From Antitrichia curtipendula (Eukaryota; Streptophyta; Bryopsida; Hypnales; Leucodontaceae): 64,000 nucleotides of DNA. The position numbers were made by a program, and so were the translations under genes. The DNA is taken from NCBI GenBank assembly GCA_951230915.1, contig OX579635.1:23994001-24058000 (forward strand), written 5' to 3'. The notes under the pieces are model-generated. The model was not told the DNA's origin. It worked only from the letters and a program-made list of their open reading frames with translations, and did not search any database. This document shows, piece by piece, positions 12,097 to 24,636 of this stretch. Within the stretch, counting starts at the first letter, position 1. Each line of letters begins with the position of its first letter.

Positions 12097-15002
12097 GGAT
12101 CAAATTATTGGTAGAATCATAACTGACATAGCTCCTTGCATCATTTTGTTCCTCGTTGACCAGTTGTCTTTTACCAATCTCTTTTCCCATTGCTTTTATT
12201 AATTTTTTAAAAGAAAAAGAAAAGAGGAAGGTAAAATAGTTCAGTTTTATTGTTGGTTGAAAATGAAAATATTGCCGCCGAGAATTGATTCCTTTGGTTC
12301 TTTGTACTATTTCCTTTTATCAATGGAAAGGTCCATGTGTTTCAAGGAAAAAACAACTAAAAAACTAAAAAACTAAAAAAACAACCTGACGTAACTCCCT
12401 GTCTGGCTTTTTCTCGCAGGCCAATCTCGGATTTAGCGTTGTTCATAGCGGGGCCGTGTAATTCCCTGGCGACTGGAGGTTAGTGAGGAATGATGAGGAC
12501 CTGTACTTCCCTTTCTTTTGCTGACGTCTGGACCGCGTGTTGCCTCTGGTTTTAGCAGGCCCTGAATGATGAAGGCTCCGCCCTTTCCTGCTTCAGCTTC
12601 CATTCTCCTGCAGGGGGGGCTCTAAGTTTCTATAGGGGTCGCACGCTTGCACTTATTGCTAAGGGTGGGGGTGGGGGTGGGGGTGGGGATGGGGCTGACT
12701 ACGATTCTTTCACCTTGTCGGATAAGTGTAAAAACCTGCCCCTATTTTGAGGTGGGTTGATTTTTGCGTATAATCGCAATGGTCACGGCCGAATAAATTG
12801 GAGTGCGAGCACGAGTGTTGATTCAAATTTTCCAAATTTTGTCATCTAGTTGTTGTTGATAAGGGGCAACAATGCCATCACGTGAGTACAGAGATGTGAG
12901 CCTACATCCCTTTAACCTAGTTATAGATACTTACATGTGGAGCCTCTCTTAGTGCATCCTCTCTTAGTGCATAACTATCAATAATTAGCAGGTGGGCCCA
13001 ATTTCAAGCACTCTTTCTGAAAAGTAGTATAGTTAGAGCCAACAATAGTTAGGTGGCCATTATTACACCTCTCTAAATGCATAAACCTCTCTTAGTACAT
13101 AGTCCCCGCACCATGCATTAAGAGAGGTTATGCTTGTACCTGCAATCATTTGAAGGTATGTGTAACCTATGTTTATGTAATATAGGTACACTATTACATG
13201 AAAAGAGTCTATAATATAAAATCTTGTAACCATAAAAATTGTCTATAATATAGACTCCTAGGTTCATGGGCTCATAGATTCTATACTCACATTCTAGCAC
13301 TTCATATGGTACAAGATGGGTGTTGGGAATGTAGTGTCCTTTGCTACCAAGGATTTGAAGGGGGGAGGGGGAACAAAGTTAGTTATTCCTTATATTCCAA
13401 AATAAATATGGAATTTGAATTAAATGAATGAAGCTAATTCACAAGATTTATTTTGAAACAAAAGAAGTAGAACAATTTTTAGACATAAGTTTTTAGTTGA
13501 TAATTGAAGTTTTTTGAAAGGTGAATTTGTTCCCAACAGATTTTGTAGTTCTGAAAGACCCCAAAACATCTAATATTTTTTAGTCTATTTTTTTTTTGTA
13601 TTAAATAAATAAAAAACACATAATTTCACTAAAAAAAAATGACTACTACAAACTTTGTTTTGGAGTTTATTTTCTCACTTTGCATGAGTTTTCACAATGG
13701 AATGTTCTAAAAATAAAACTTGATTAAAATCATCCATGTGCACACTATATTATTTTGCAAATCAAGTTTTTATACTATGACTATGAATGAACAAAAAACA
13801 AATGAGTTCATCAACACTAGAGTTGAACCATCATTGCTAAATGCAACACTGTCCAATATAATAGTGTCAATGATCTATACACAAGATTAATTAAAACAAG
13901 ACATGATATATTAATGACTTGCAAGGAATGGATAAATATGATTTGCTCTAAAGGTACATGATTCCTTGGAGGATTTCCAAAGCTGCACACATACACAAAC
14001 CAACAAGTAGTATCAATGACATCACATGGCTATAGATCATGTTTAGCCACATTGATGAACATTGTGCTCCCCCTTAGGAATTCATGTTAGGGAATAATAT
14101 TGAGTTGGAAATTTTATTTTTTTTGACTTTGTATTCCAACCTTTCAGCTTTTGTTCCAACAACGATTTTTTCTTCGTATTTTTTGTCAGATTATCTTATG
14201 CAAAATGGCACAATACAATATGGTTTCATTACTACATGCCATTCTTTTACTTTATTTGGTCCTTCTCATAGTTTGATAGAGGAGGTTTAGCACAAAACAT
14301 ATTAGAGGCCTATACTCTCTTGAAACAAGGGCTAAATTATGCAAAAAATTCCAAATGAATTTAGGTGTTTTGATTTCATTTGCGGTAATTTTTTGTTGCA
14401 TTGTGATGTAGAAAAGAAACATGGATTGCTCCATTTAGGAATGCATGAAGTTGTCAAATTTCATCAAAAATCATCCAAAAAAGATGACATCAATAACTCA
14501 ATTGGAATGAATAAGTGATGTTTCATCCATAGTCTACATAATTATGAATGAAAAGAGCTTCAGTAATCTAATTATGAAGATTGTAAGTAATATCACTCTA
14601 GTCAAATTTAATTAATGGTTACCAAGATATAAGTTAAAACTCACTAATAATTATCTTTTTTGCACTCCTACAAAAAATACAAAGGAAGTAGTTAAGTAAT
14701 TATTGAATATCTTTTTGTATTCCTTCTAGTGTTAAGTGCATATGGATAATGGTTAATTTCTAGTTTAGCATTGAAAATAGTTGTCCATGCCACTTTCAAT
14801 TAGTTCTTTTAAAGTTGGTCTTAAACTGATGACATATGGGATATTCTATTGTCTACATTTAGTGAATTAGAAGAAGAAAAAAAAAAAATTGTACAAGAAG
14901 TTGAATAGCCTTTGCCTCCTAATGCATATAGTTCAATTTGTGCAATCCTAGAAAATATCAAGTTGTACTTAGAGCAACAAATTAGTAATACCAATGCTTT
15001 GG
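12097..15002. other. Intergenic DNA; GC-richer island at about 12400-12720, otherwise AT-rich
   Basis: No supported gene. The GC-richer island resembles unrecognised single-copy DNA and ends with a G-rich run. From 12720 to 15002 the sequence is AT-rich with frequent stops in all frames; the short frames there are of random quality. Confidence 0.4.
12663..12694 (+). repeat. G-rich minisatellite, possible G-quadruplex
   Basis: Five or more runs of three to five G separated by single T or AT (GGGTGGGGGTGGGGGTGGGG repeated) on the plus strand. The spacing fits the classical intramolecular quadruplex pattern. It is not next to a recognised gene. Confidence 0.7.
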
Positions 15003-15401
15003 TTAATCCCTAAAGGACTAAATGGTCTTTTGTTAAACTCCACATCTACCTTTGAAATTTGGCAAGTATGTAACTTGTACAATATAGGATGCAATTTTTT
15101 TAAAGAAATCCATGTATAGTGCAAGAATCTCATTCTAGGAGGAATTAAAGTCTGGTGATGCTATCTAATGCATGGTCATGAAAAAACTTTTTCTTCTAAC
15201 TTCAAACACCATATTCTTTTAATCCATACAGTCAATTTTTTTGAAAAAATTCCAACGTATTCTGGCCCATTGTAGTCCAATACAAATTTGTACAATTGAA
15301 AGTCAAAATAATTTTTCTTTTTCATTTTTTCTCACTAATCTTAATAGTGGTAGTTTTTGACAATTCATGCCAAAATTATACCATGGCCCTTTAGAAGTTA
15401 A
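15003..15401. mobile_element. TTAA-bounded MITE, about 399 bp (piggyBac-like)
   Basis: The left end is TTAATCCCTAAAGGACT and the right end read in reverse is TTAACTTCTAAAGGGCC. Both open with TTAA and share the CTAAAGG core seen in better-preserved members at 25374-26315 and 24637-25289. The interior is AT-rich and non-coding. The ends are diverged, so this is an older copy. Confidence 0.6.
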
Positions 15402-15632
15402 TAAGCTTGATGTGATTGACAAGGACATTACAAGTCCTTGTTGTCAACTTGGGTCTCATCAAGTAATCCAGTTTGACTCAATTATTTCACTAAATTTTAT
15501 TATCTTGGGTCAATTATATAGAATACCTTTATAATAGTTAGTTCATAATGACCTAATTACTTATTTGTAAGTGGTGTGAGCATATACCCTCTACATGTAT
15601 GAAAATTATTTGTTAACACATGTTTTTATACT

Positions 15633-16358
15633 AAGGTGGGTATATCACTCCAAATTCCTCCCTCCCCCCCCCCCCTCTCCCTAAAAACACCATCATCACT
15701 CTATGTACACCTCCAAAATCAATAAGGTAGTATGCTCTAAATGTGCCCATCTTCTTCAAACCGTTCCTACAATTAGCTCTGGAATGAATTTGAGGTGGTC
15801 CTTGAATCGACCACTTTAGCCATTGAGTGCATCAAGGAAAAAGCATTATTTATTGTGAAAGCCAATCAATCTCCTTGATTTCTTCACATTTCTTTACAAG
15901 TTGGAAGTGGACAGGTTTTGGAAGACCTATAGTCACAAATAGGTGCCTAGGACAGAAATCTTTGAAAATTCATAACTAATTCCAAGAAGGTCCAAAATAT
16001 ATGAAACGACTTGGGTTAGATGCCAATTCCACCATTCTTCCTACAAGAAATTACTGAAAATCGTTTCGAGGACTTTAGCTTCCCCCCCAAAAGGTAATCA
16101 GCTCTTAAATGGTCACTTTAAGAGCAGACTACCTTACATATGCATGCTAAAGTAACAATTTCAGAACATCTACCAAAACATACTTCAACCCTCCATAACT
16201 TTTGCATACGATATTCAAATGCCGCGTTCTTCGGTGCATTAGAACCTCCTTTCACTTGCCCACAAGAAAACCAATTCGAATATCTGACCAGTCAAATTAA
16301 TATTATCTAGGCACAGCATCCAAAAATTGGCATATTTTGGGGGGTACTGCATCCACCT
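15633..16358. mobile_element. R2 repeat family, copy 3 (expanded, about 726 bp)
   Basis: It opens with AAGGTGGGTA and carries the family phrases CTCCAAAATCAATAAGGTA and TAACTTTTGCATACGATATT followed by the GCCGCGTTCTTCGGTGC segment. Compared with copy 1 it has roughly 400 extra bases between about 15740 and 16180. The right end is worn; ACCT at 16355-16358 is my best guess. A C-run lies at about 15663. Confidence 0.6.
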
Positions 16359-17029
16359 GGCTCCCATGTACCGGTAATTATATTTTTCTTACTCCCAAAA
16401 GAAAAACCCCTTTTACACAGCCGTTTGACTGTACCTGGAGAAACTTGGAACTACAGTTAAAATATCTCTGTCTGGGTTGCGTCGACCCACCCCAGCGGAC
16501 GGATGGGGAATCTCTGCAGTCCCAGCCAGGCAGCCACGTGTACCCCTCTCCGCAGGCACATCTCATATGGGCACAAGGGTGAACCCTCTGTCTGCCACCT
16601 GCACAACATTGGCACCTGTAGCCACTTCGCGTGGCCCGGGAGAACCCTCTGCCCACTGAGACTTTTATTCAAACTTGCCAATTAATTAAGGTCGCATTCA
16701 ATTAATAATGTTCATGTCAGGGTGGAGCTAGACTGCTGCAGGAGTGCTGCTGCAGGAGGAGTGAGGGAGTGATCAGTGAGAAATGATGAGGGAATGTACT
16801 TCCGTATCTGATGCGCAGAGCTTGCGATAGCTAGATCGAAGAGTCTGTCAGTCTGTGACGACTGCGGGCACTTGGCGCTCGTGAATTGGTGACGACTGAT
16901 GGAGTGAGCGAGTGAGCGAGGGATCGATCGGGATTCAATTCAAAGTGAAGTGAAAGGAGGGGGAACTGATGAAGGACGTCGTCCGGAAGAGGGCGTATTG
17001 GGAATGCATGGGTCGATCGATCGATACCG
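16359..17029. other. GC-richer unassigned stretch
   Basis: Base composition rises near 16440-16680 and stays mixed to 17030. Several overlapping short frames on both strands are what GC-rich non-coding DNA gives by chance; none resembles a family I know. A short phrase near 16764 resembles one near 12480. Confidence 0.35.
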
Positions 17030-17222
17030 TGGTTCTAGATTTTTAGACTTGTACAGTAGCTAGCTCGTCACTGTATTTGTTGGTTCTAGACTTGTACAGT
17101 AGCTAGCTCGTCACTGTATTTTGTTGGTTCTAGACTTGTAGACTTGTACAGTAGCTAGCTCATCACTGTATTTTGTTGGTTCTAGACTTGTAGACTTGTA
17201 GCTTTAGCTCATCACTGTGTTG
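17030..17222. repeat. Four-unit tandem repeat, 44-53 bp units
   Basis: Units start at 17030, 17081, 17125 and 17177 with TGGTTCTAGA and run through CAGTAGCTAGCTCGTCACTG. Unit length varies because GACTTGTA is duplicated inside units 3 and 4. Non-coding. Confidence 0.85.
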
Positions 17223-19078
17223 TTGACTTCAGAGAAATGCCCAAATGGAAGCTTGTGGAACGCACACGCAACTGAAAGGCCGACAATCGCACGCACTGTG
17301 CGCGACCTGATTAACTTTGGACGCCTTGGACTCTGACGCCTCTTGGTGCGACGTACAACTCTTCCTTTGGAAAACTTTGGAACCAGGAGAATATTTCCTC
17401 GTGGATATGAGTCCTTATAATAATAATAAGTGTACTGCAACCTACTCCGCTGCTCTGCTGGGCTATGATAGGCGAGGCTGTTGATGTTTGTTGGCTTTGG
17501 ACCGAACGGGAGCAGGCTTTGCATGGGCAGACAAAAAAGCCGCTAGACTACTACTTTGGCAGGCAGTGGAGAGGAAAGGGCGTTGAGTAACGTAGGTAGC
17601 TTGGTTACGCAAAAATGTGAGTCAATGCTAGAGGAAGAAAGTTTCTAGGAATGAACAATGATTTTGTCTTGATAGTGCACGGGAACCCTTAAAGGTTTTG
17701 GCTAGGAACAAATAGGTGGTCTTTTATTGACCTCTTCGATATGCGAAGTATGGACTAAAAATATCGCAAGACATGCACCTTTGGATTGAAAAAAATCTAA
17801 CAATTGGTATCGTTCATTACATCATTTGAAGGCAATTTTTAATATCAAACCCTCATCATGTTCAAATACAACTCCGCAAAAATTAGAATATGTGGCCATT
17901 TTGCAACTTGTGAGAGATGTTAAAGGTGCAATCAGATGATCTAAATCGGAAGTGCCATGTGTCATTGGATCCAACCCATTGTATGATTACCAACTTTTGT
18001 AATTGACATATACGTCAATTCATGCACCTATACACAAAAAAACCCACCCACCATGCTATGTACAACCCCCCCAATAGGAACGCATTTCTTTCTAGATATG
18101 CATTCTTTACTCCAACCAACCTATCGTGAGCTCTAGTGTGATAGGTGAGGTTGTTGTTTGTTGACTTCATTTGACTCATATCAACGGAGAGGAAGCGTTG
18201 CAAGGATCAAAGCTACCATGAAGAAGTTTGAGTAGCTACTTTACTCGAAACGCAAACAAATGCTACAAGAACAAACCTTCTAACTATAGACATATATTTG
18301 TCCTACTAGTGCGTGTTTCAAAATGACTCTCTCTCTCTATATATAGTTATATTACTTGACAATGGCCAATAATTTTCACCAATTCCATTGTTGCAATACT
18401 TGCGCTATTCATCTCGAAGACTCTCAGCCTCAGTCACAAAACAAAACAGGTGACTGTGGTGACTCAACTGATATTCCTCCGACCTTGGTTTAGTACAAAA
18501 ATTAGCAGTAAAATTATAAGTTGATTTCGTAACCCGCGCTAGTAGGACAAATCATGAGAGCGCAGCTGTTTGATTTTTCCCGCTTGGATTCCTGTCCACG
18601 AAGACGAATTGCGGCTCCTTTTGGGGGCGACGGAATCGTCCCCCTCGTTCCACCAGGCAGGCAGGCAGGGCAACTGAAACTGCAAAAGTCCACGGAATTC
18701 CGGCTTTTTTCCCACCCCAGTGATGCTTGAGTTGGGATTTTTTTTTAATTAATTAATTAGTCTCTTGATTCTCTTCTCATGAATGGAATCAGTTACGTCG
18801 CATTATTATTGATCATCATCATGGAATAGTGGTGCAGAACACCATTTATTTTTTATTTTATTTTTAATTTTTGTTTGACACAAGTACAGGAACTTGAAGG
18901 TGCAGAACATACATTATGAATAATTCAGCGAATCAAGAGAAAAACAAAACTCTTGCCGTGGGGTCAATGGCGTGGGAATCAAAGTCGGATAATCAGTTAC
19001 TTTGGAGAGTGCGTTATTGTTACAATCAGACACTAATTATCAGCATGTTTTCTTTCTCTTTTTGTGTGACAAGTAGCA
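17223..19078. other. Intergenic DNA without recognised genes
   Basis: Mixed composition with no convincing coding frame. The 106-residue minus frame at 17204-17524 has no recognisable domain and overlaps the tandem repeat. A CT-rich dinucleotide tract is near 18330, and a GC-richer patch lies at about 18540-18720. Confidence 0.35.
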
Positions 19079-19660
19079 TGGTCCAACTCTTTCTCAAGCT
19101 TGGTGGAAGTCGGTCGGTCCTTCCTTTTTATTTATTAATTGGTAGTCGGTTGCGCGCGTTTATCATATGTTGTTTCTATTCTTGTGTGTGATATTGTGGT
19201 CCAACTCTTTCTCAAGCTTGTTGGGTCGGTCCTTCCTTTTTTTTAAATTTGTAGTCGGTCGCGCGTTTGTCATATGTTGTTTCTATATCTGTGTGTAATA
19301 TTGTAGTCTAACTCTTTCTCAAGCAATTGGTTGGGGTCGGTCCTTCCTTTTTTTTAAACTTGTAGTCGGTTGTGCCAGTTACTCATGTGTTGTTTCTATT
19401 TTTGTGTGTGGCGGTAGTATGGTTCAACTCTTTCTTAAGCTTGTTGGAGTTGGTCCTTCCTTTCTTTTAATTTGTAGTTAGTTGTGCCAATTTATTATAT
19501 GTTGTTTCTATTTTATATGTGTGATATGATGGTCCAACTATATCTCAAGCTTGTAGGAGTTAGTCCTTCCTTTTCTTAATTTGCAGTTAGTCATGCATTT
19601 ATTATATGTTGTTTCTACTCTTGTATGCAATGTCATGGTCCAACTCTTTTTCAAGCCTAA
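19079..19660. repeat. Five-and-a-bit-unit tandem repeat, 106-118 bp units
   Basis: Units start near 19079, 19197, 19304, 19420, 19530 and 19636 with variants of TGGTCCAACTCTTTCTCAAG. Each continues through GGTCCTTCCTTTT, a TAGTCGGT-type segment and ATATGTTGTTTCTA. Units diverge progressively from left to right, and the last is partial. No frame stays open across units. Confidence 0.9.
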
Positions 19661-21994
19661 GATGTTGATCTTCTCTTCTCTCCCTTCTTAATTGTGTTAA
19701 TTTATCCATAACATTACTAGTAATCAATGTTGGGGGCCCTTTTGTTCTCCAAAAAATTGGAAGCCCTAGCCCTAGCTAGCATTGCAACTTCTTAGTTAGA
19801 CAACGATTCTATGTAATTTCCTAATGACCCTTGCGTTGCAACTTCCTAGTGAGCCAATGACTTTTTGCAAATTAAATTGAATTCACTTCTAAGGATCTAT
19901 AGAGGGATTCTTTTGTTCAATTTCTAAGAAGGAATGGTTTAGATTGGTTAACAATGTTATGTCAATGTGAGTTTCTCCTATAGATTCTACTTACTAGTTG
20001 GAGTGTTTTTTTTTTGATAATGATAGAATGTCCTTTCTATTAGTATTGATTGTGGGGAACATCCAACATTGTTGAATAATGTTTTTTGTTTGGGGAGAAT
20101 TATATACAAAAATGATTTTTTTTTACCAACATGCAAAAAATAATTGGAAAAGAAAACCATTTGCATTGAGGATATTTGTCTAGCATATTCATGGATTGTA
20201 TGATGCTTGTGTGTGTTATTTTATTTAAATATTTTTTGAATTTTTAACTTTTCAAAATAATAAAATAATCTATCTCATGGTCTCTAGTTAAAGAGAAGTT
20301 TTTACCTTATTGAAAAATGTTTCAAGTGCCATGCAAGGTTGTGTAGATATATGTATTTAATATGCAAAAATAAATAAAATGTGCAAAAATATCTTGTGTT
20401 TTATATTGATACATTTGGGTTAAATTGTATTTGCATTTGATTTCCATATCAACATCCAAATTTCCAAATTTCACAAATCAACATCCAATTCCTTGGTAGA
20501 TCATCAAATACTTTATTGTACTTTCAATTTTTATTATAAATATTAAAAAAAACAAAAAAAACTCTTTGAAACAATTTTTTAGTTCCATATATTCTTGATT
20601 GGACCATGTATTTGCACTAATTCACGTAGGCTTGGTCTAGAGAATAGATAGATAATGGCTACTTTGGAGACAATTAAAAGACCTTGCAAACTACTCCCTT
20701 AAAACACCAAGATGAAGTAAAATACTTAATCCCTTCAAGACCATGAGGGCAAAATTTGCACCACTAACATATTGAAATCATTACCAGTTCTACACTTATA
20801 AGTGAAAGTAGATAGAAACCATCATAAGATATATAAAAAAAATTCCTTGATTGTGGTACAAATTTTCCACTCATCACACATGATGTTACAATATGCTAAT
20901 TTGATTCAAGTGGAATCAAATTATTTTTGAGAACAAGTTTGAAAATCCTTACTTAAAACTTTGTATTGCCATGCTCATGGAAATGATTGGTTGGTTTAGT
21001 TATAACATATTGAATTTTAAAAATTCATTAAACAACAATCTTTGTCTTGTACTTTAGGTAGAAATCAAATTATCATGTGGGATCTCTTGAATCTACATTT
21101 CATTAAAAGCCCTACAGATTTTGTTGCAAGTCTCGCAATCAATAAAAAAAAATTCCATCTAAAAACCAACTTCATTGTGACAATGTACATAAAATTTTGG
21201 ATATTTTAAAATTAAATGTGCATATGTCAAAATGCTTTTGAACTCAGATGATAAAATTTGCCCAAAGTAGTTAACCTTGATTGACCTTTTGTTTCTCAAA
21301 AAGGAAGACAATATTTTGCTTTTAAAGTTTGTGATAATACATTGCAAAGAACAATCTATTAGCCATTATGTTCATTCATCTTTGAATTCCTATTTCAAAG
21401 GACAAACTAGTAGTCCAAACTTCTTACATTTGACACTAACTAAATGTATTGTTTTTACCCCCTTGAACCTTAAAGGATTAATAGTGATTGTTTTGCATTC
21501 ATTACTACTTTTGTGAAAATTGCCTAGAAAATTGAGGAGAATAACATTATGTGTAGCTATACTACTATAAAGAAGAATAGTATCTCTCGGAAGTTACATT
21601 AGCTACTTTGAAATCTAGTAATATTATCATCGATGGCTTTTGAAACCTTTAATTCCTAATAATCCAAGAGGTCTTAAACAAAATTTAGATGTGCTATTAA
21701 GTGTCTATAAAGTTTTTTTTGAGTAAAAACTAGTTTGTACAATCAAATTTATAAAGTATATCAATTTCAAAATATATCATTTATATCACCATATTATATT
21801 TTTTTATTTTTTGAATGTGAATTTTTTATAATTGGCTAAAATTTCACTATACATTGATTAAATCTTTGCATACATGAGGGGCATTTTGAAAATCAAACAT
21901 GAATATTCATTTATTTCTTGATTTTGAATGATTTTAAATATATTCAATAATCTATTTTTTATTCCATTATTATTTTTCAAAATTGTGAAAATTG
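19661..21994. other. AT-rich intergenic DNA before the assembly gap
   Basis: Very AT-rich, stops in every frame, no family similarity seen. Short homopolymer and simple AT tracts are common. Confidence 0.4.
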
Positions 21995-22639
21995 CTAAGG
22001 GGGGNNNNNNNNNNNNNNNNNNNNNNNNNNNNNNNNNNNNNNNNNNNNNNNNNNNNNNNNNNNNNNNNNNNNNNNNNNNNNNNNNNNNNNNNNNNNNNNN
22101 NNNNNNNNNNNNNNNNNNNNNNNNNNNNNNNNNNNNNNNNNNNNNNNNNNNNNNNNNNNNNNNNNNNNNNNNNNNNNNNNNNNNNNNNNNNNNNNNNNNN
22201 NNNNAGTTTATGTTTTGAATTATTGATATTTTTATTTTGTTAATAATAATTAGTTACAAATTTTTGAAGTAAAAAGATACACTATAGAATTGGAAAATAA
22301 CTTTCACACCCCTACATTATATAAGAAAAAATTGTCTAAAAAATGAACAAAAAATTCCTTAAAATAACTCTCTATTGAAAGCTCATTTTGAGTTGAATAT
22401 TGATTCAATGGTCATCTAAATGTGTTCTCTATAAATATTTGAGTTGAAAAATGTGCCATTTTAGTTCATTTTCAACCTCTTTTAGAAATCATTTCATATT
22501 TTATTTGAGTTGGAAATTTTGGCAATAGAAACCTATAGTCATTATTAAACAATTCTCAAAATCTTGGGTTGAAATTATAATTTATTAGAAAATCACTTGT
22601 TCGCACGTGGTTTGTTGTAGTAGAGCTAACTGCACCCCT
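21995..22639. mobile_element. Second copy of the 566-bp MITE, interrupted by an assembly gap
   Basis: From 22205 to 22639 the sequence follows 5500-5934 almost base for base, including GAAAGCTCATTTTGAGTTG and the terminal CACGTGGTTTGTTGTAGTAG. The left end appears to be CTAAGGGGGG at 21995-22004, directly against the gap. The right end is degraded after TGCACCCC. The missing left part would be about 130 bp, comparable with the 200 N. Confidence 0.75.
22005..22204. other. Assembly gap, 200 N
   Basis: Exactly 200 unknown bases. The gap starts in a G-run of a repeated element, a likely cause of the assembly break. Reading frames that seem to cross it are artefacts. Confidence 0.99.
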
Positions 22640-23130
22640 GCGTTTTTGTGACGCTTTGAAGGTAGCATCTTTATATTGTAGCTTAAAATACACCACTTTT
22701 GAGCCTTTTTTTTATAGAATTTGTCTTGATGTGAGCTCAATGAGTACATCAATTGCACCATGATGTTTATCACTATTATGATCTCCATTTTGTTGAAAAT
22801 TTCATATTGTTTAAAATATATTTGTAATTATTAATATTTTAAAAACAAACTACATCTAGAATATATATATAACTTATTTGAATTCTTTCTAATTACAATC
22901 AAGTTTCAAATAAATTTTAGATATATTACTAAATGACAAAAAATATCAAACTCTTAAAATGTGTGTTTTAATATTTTAAAAACTAATGAAGTTTGACCAA
23001 CCACAAACATGAAATGTCCTTTAAGGGAGGATTTAAAAGCTCAAAGACTCGATTTAGAAAGCATCATTACTTCTCCCCAATAGAAAGTTTAGGACATCAA
23101 TAATGTTATATACTTTAAGTTCATTCCTTA
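22640..23130. other. AT-rich intergenic DNA
   Basis: No gene or clear repeat boundary seen between the MITE copy and the next TTAA-type element. Confidence 0.4.
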
Positions 23131-23726
23131 CTAACTTCTAAAGGACCGGGGGTGTTTGAGCATAGTCCTTGTTTTCTTGACTAGCTCTTGTAACAAACAT
23201 AATTCTTCATTTGTGTGGAATAATTTTGATGATTGTCACCGTTGAAACGAAACAAGACTTATTTAGCTTTCCTATAAAAGAAAAAAGATCAACAGAATTG
23301 CACAAATTTTGAGAAAATGCCACTGTTGACAAGATCAATGAAAGATGTTCAGTTAGGGAGTACTTTTTATGTACATTGAAACCAAAATGTTGAATTTGGA
23401 ATGTTCAAAAGTGCTCTTAAAATTCTGATTTTTTTCCACAAGTGCATATCATCATAATATAGATGTGTAAATTTTCTTAAATCATTTTAAGGTGTAGACA
23501 AAAATATATGAGAGTGTGATGGCACATAATGCCTTATTTATTCTCAAAAAATTCACCAAAAATTGCACACTTAGTCATTTCTCAATCAGATTGCAGTGAC
23601 GGATTCAATAGAGAAAATGATCTAGGGTCTCTTTGTTGCTTACAGACTGTAAGTGAGGTTCACATATCAATTTTTTTACATTTGTAGTTGCAGAAGCCAT
23701 GTGGTGGCCTTATGGTCCTTTAGGAG
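23131..23726. mobile_element. TTAA-type MITE, about 596 bp, diverged (piggyBac-like)
   Basis: Left end CTAACTTCTAAAGGACC, right end in reverse TTAACTCCTAAAGGACC, a 17-bp inverted match with two differences. The left TTAA has become CTAA. Interior non-coding. Confidence 0.65.
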
Positions 23727-23797
23727 TTAAAAACAACAACAATTTCAATGTATAATGCTCCCTCCAACTCAAAATCAATTCATGATATTGTGACTAA

Positions 23798-24238
23798 GGT
23801 AAACTAGCCCATTGTGGTCAACATTTCGAGTTTGCCCTCATGCCATTGCTGAAAAATTCAAATTTTTTCTCACTCAAAGATAAGTGTGAGAAATAGTGAG
23901 AGCAATTGAAATTTTATTTTTCAAACAAAGTGTGAATTAGTTATGTATTTATGAAGTGATCTTGCCAACATAGTCTATAGGCTGCCCCATAACCAACAAA
24001 AAGTGTATCCAATATGCTCATCTTAATCACCTAAAGAGGTTACAATCATTTCTAATGTGAAATGCCATGAAAACTCACTTCCTATAATGATTTACACTGA
24101 AAAAATTGAGTGTTCCTAATGAGGTCACTAATCACTCCATAGGTGTCAGGTTAGATATTGATTGCGGTCTAAAAAATCCATCACGGGGGCATAAGATGTC
24201 CACTATGGCTCATCTGATCATAATGGGCTAGTTTATCT
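23798..24238. mobile_element. 441-bp inverted-repeat MITE with TAA flanks (Tourist-like)
   Basis: Left end GGTAAACTAGCCCATTGTG, right end in reverse AGATAAACTAGCCCATTATG. TAA occurs at 23795-23797 and 24239-24241, the 3-bp duplication size used by PIF/Harbinger elements. A diverged relative appears near 62985-63460. Non-coding. Confidence 0.65.
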
Positions 24239-24364
24239 TAAGGTGGGTACACCCAAAACCGCCACTTTTTGCTACTGAGCCTAGTTACTACTATTAGACT
24301 GGTCAAATTTTCACTGTATATTCTTGTTGGCAAGTGAAAGGAGGTTCCACCGCACCAGAGAACG

Positions 24365-24599
24365 GGCCGGGGTGAACTGACCCCCTCGCTCGTACCCCTG
24401 GGAAAACCCTGAATTTTTTTATTTTCCATGCATGAATTTTTTTGCAAATTCTGAATTCATATTTGCAATCAGAGGCCCCAAATTAGTTAGGGGGTTCTAG
24501 AAAATAGATTTTACACGGCACAAGATAGGGGGCTTTTTTTTATATGCACCCTTGGATGGACTTTGGCAGGATGAGCGAGGGGGTCAGTTCACCCCGGCC
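24365..24599. mobile_element. 235-bp MITE with about 30-bp inverted ends and 8-bp target duplication (hAT-like), copy A
   Basis: The ends are inverted: GGCCGGGGTGAACTGACCCC at left, and the right end read in reverse starts the same way. Similarity extends through CCTCGCTC. Both flanks carry AGAGAACG (24357-24364, 24600-24607). R2 copies 1 and 3 have a single slot at this site. Each end is itself nearly palindromic (GGGGTGAACTGACCCC). No coding capacity. Relatives lie at 30296-30501 and 59957-60248. Confidence 0.92.
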
Positions 24600-24636
24600 A
24601 GAGAACGTGGCATTTGGACATCATATGCAAAAGTTA

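Noticed and set aside
16337..16685. Set of overlapping 60-92 codon frames
   Set aside because: Five frames on both strands share one GC-rich patch, the pattern expected of non-coding GC-rich DNA; none is recognisable.
17030..17222. Possible CRISPR-like array
   Set aside because: Units are directly adjacent with no distinct spacers, and the genome is eukaryotic.
21928..22243. Two open frames of more than 80 codons
   Set aside because: Most of their length is the run of N, so they are not real.
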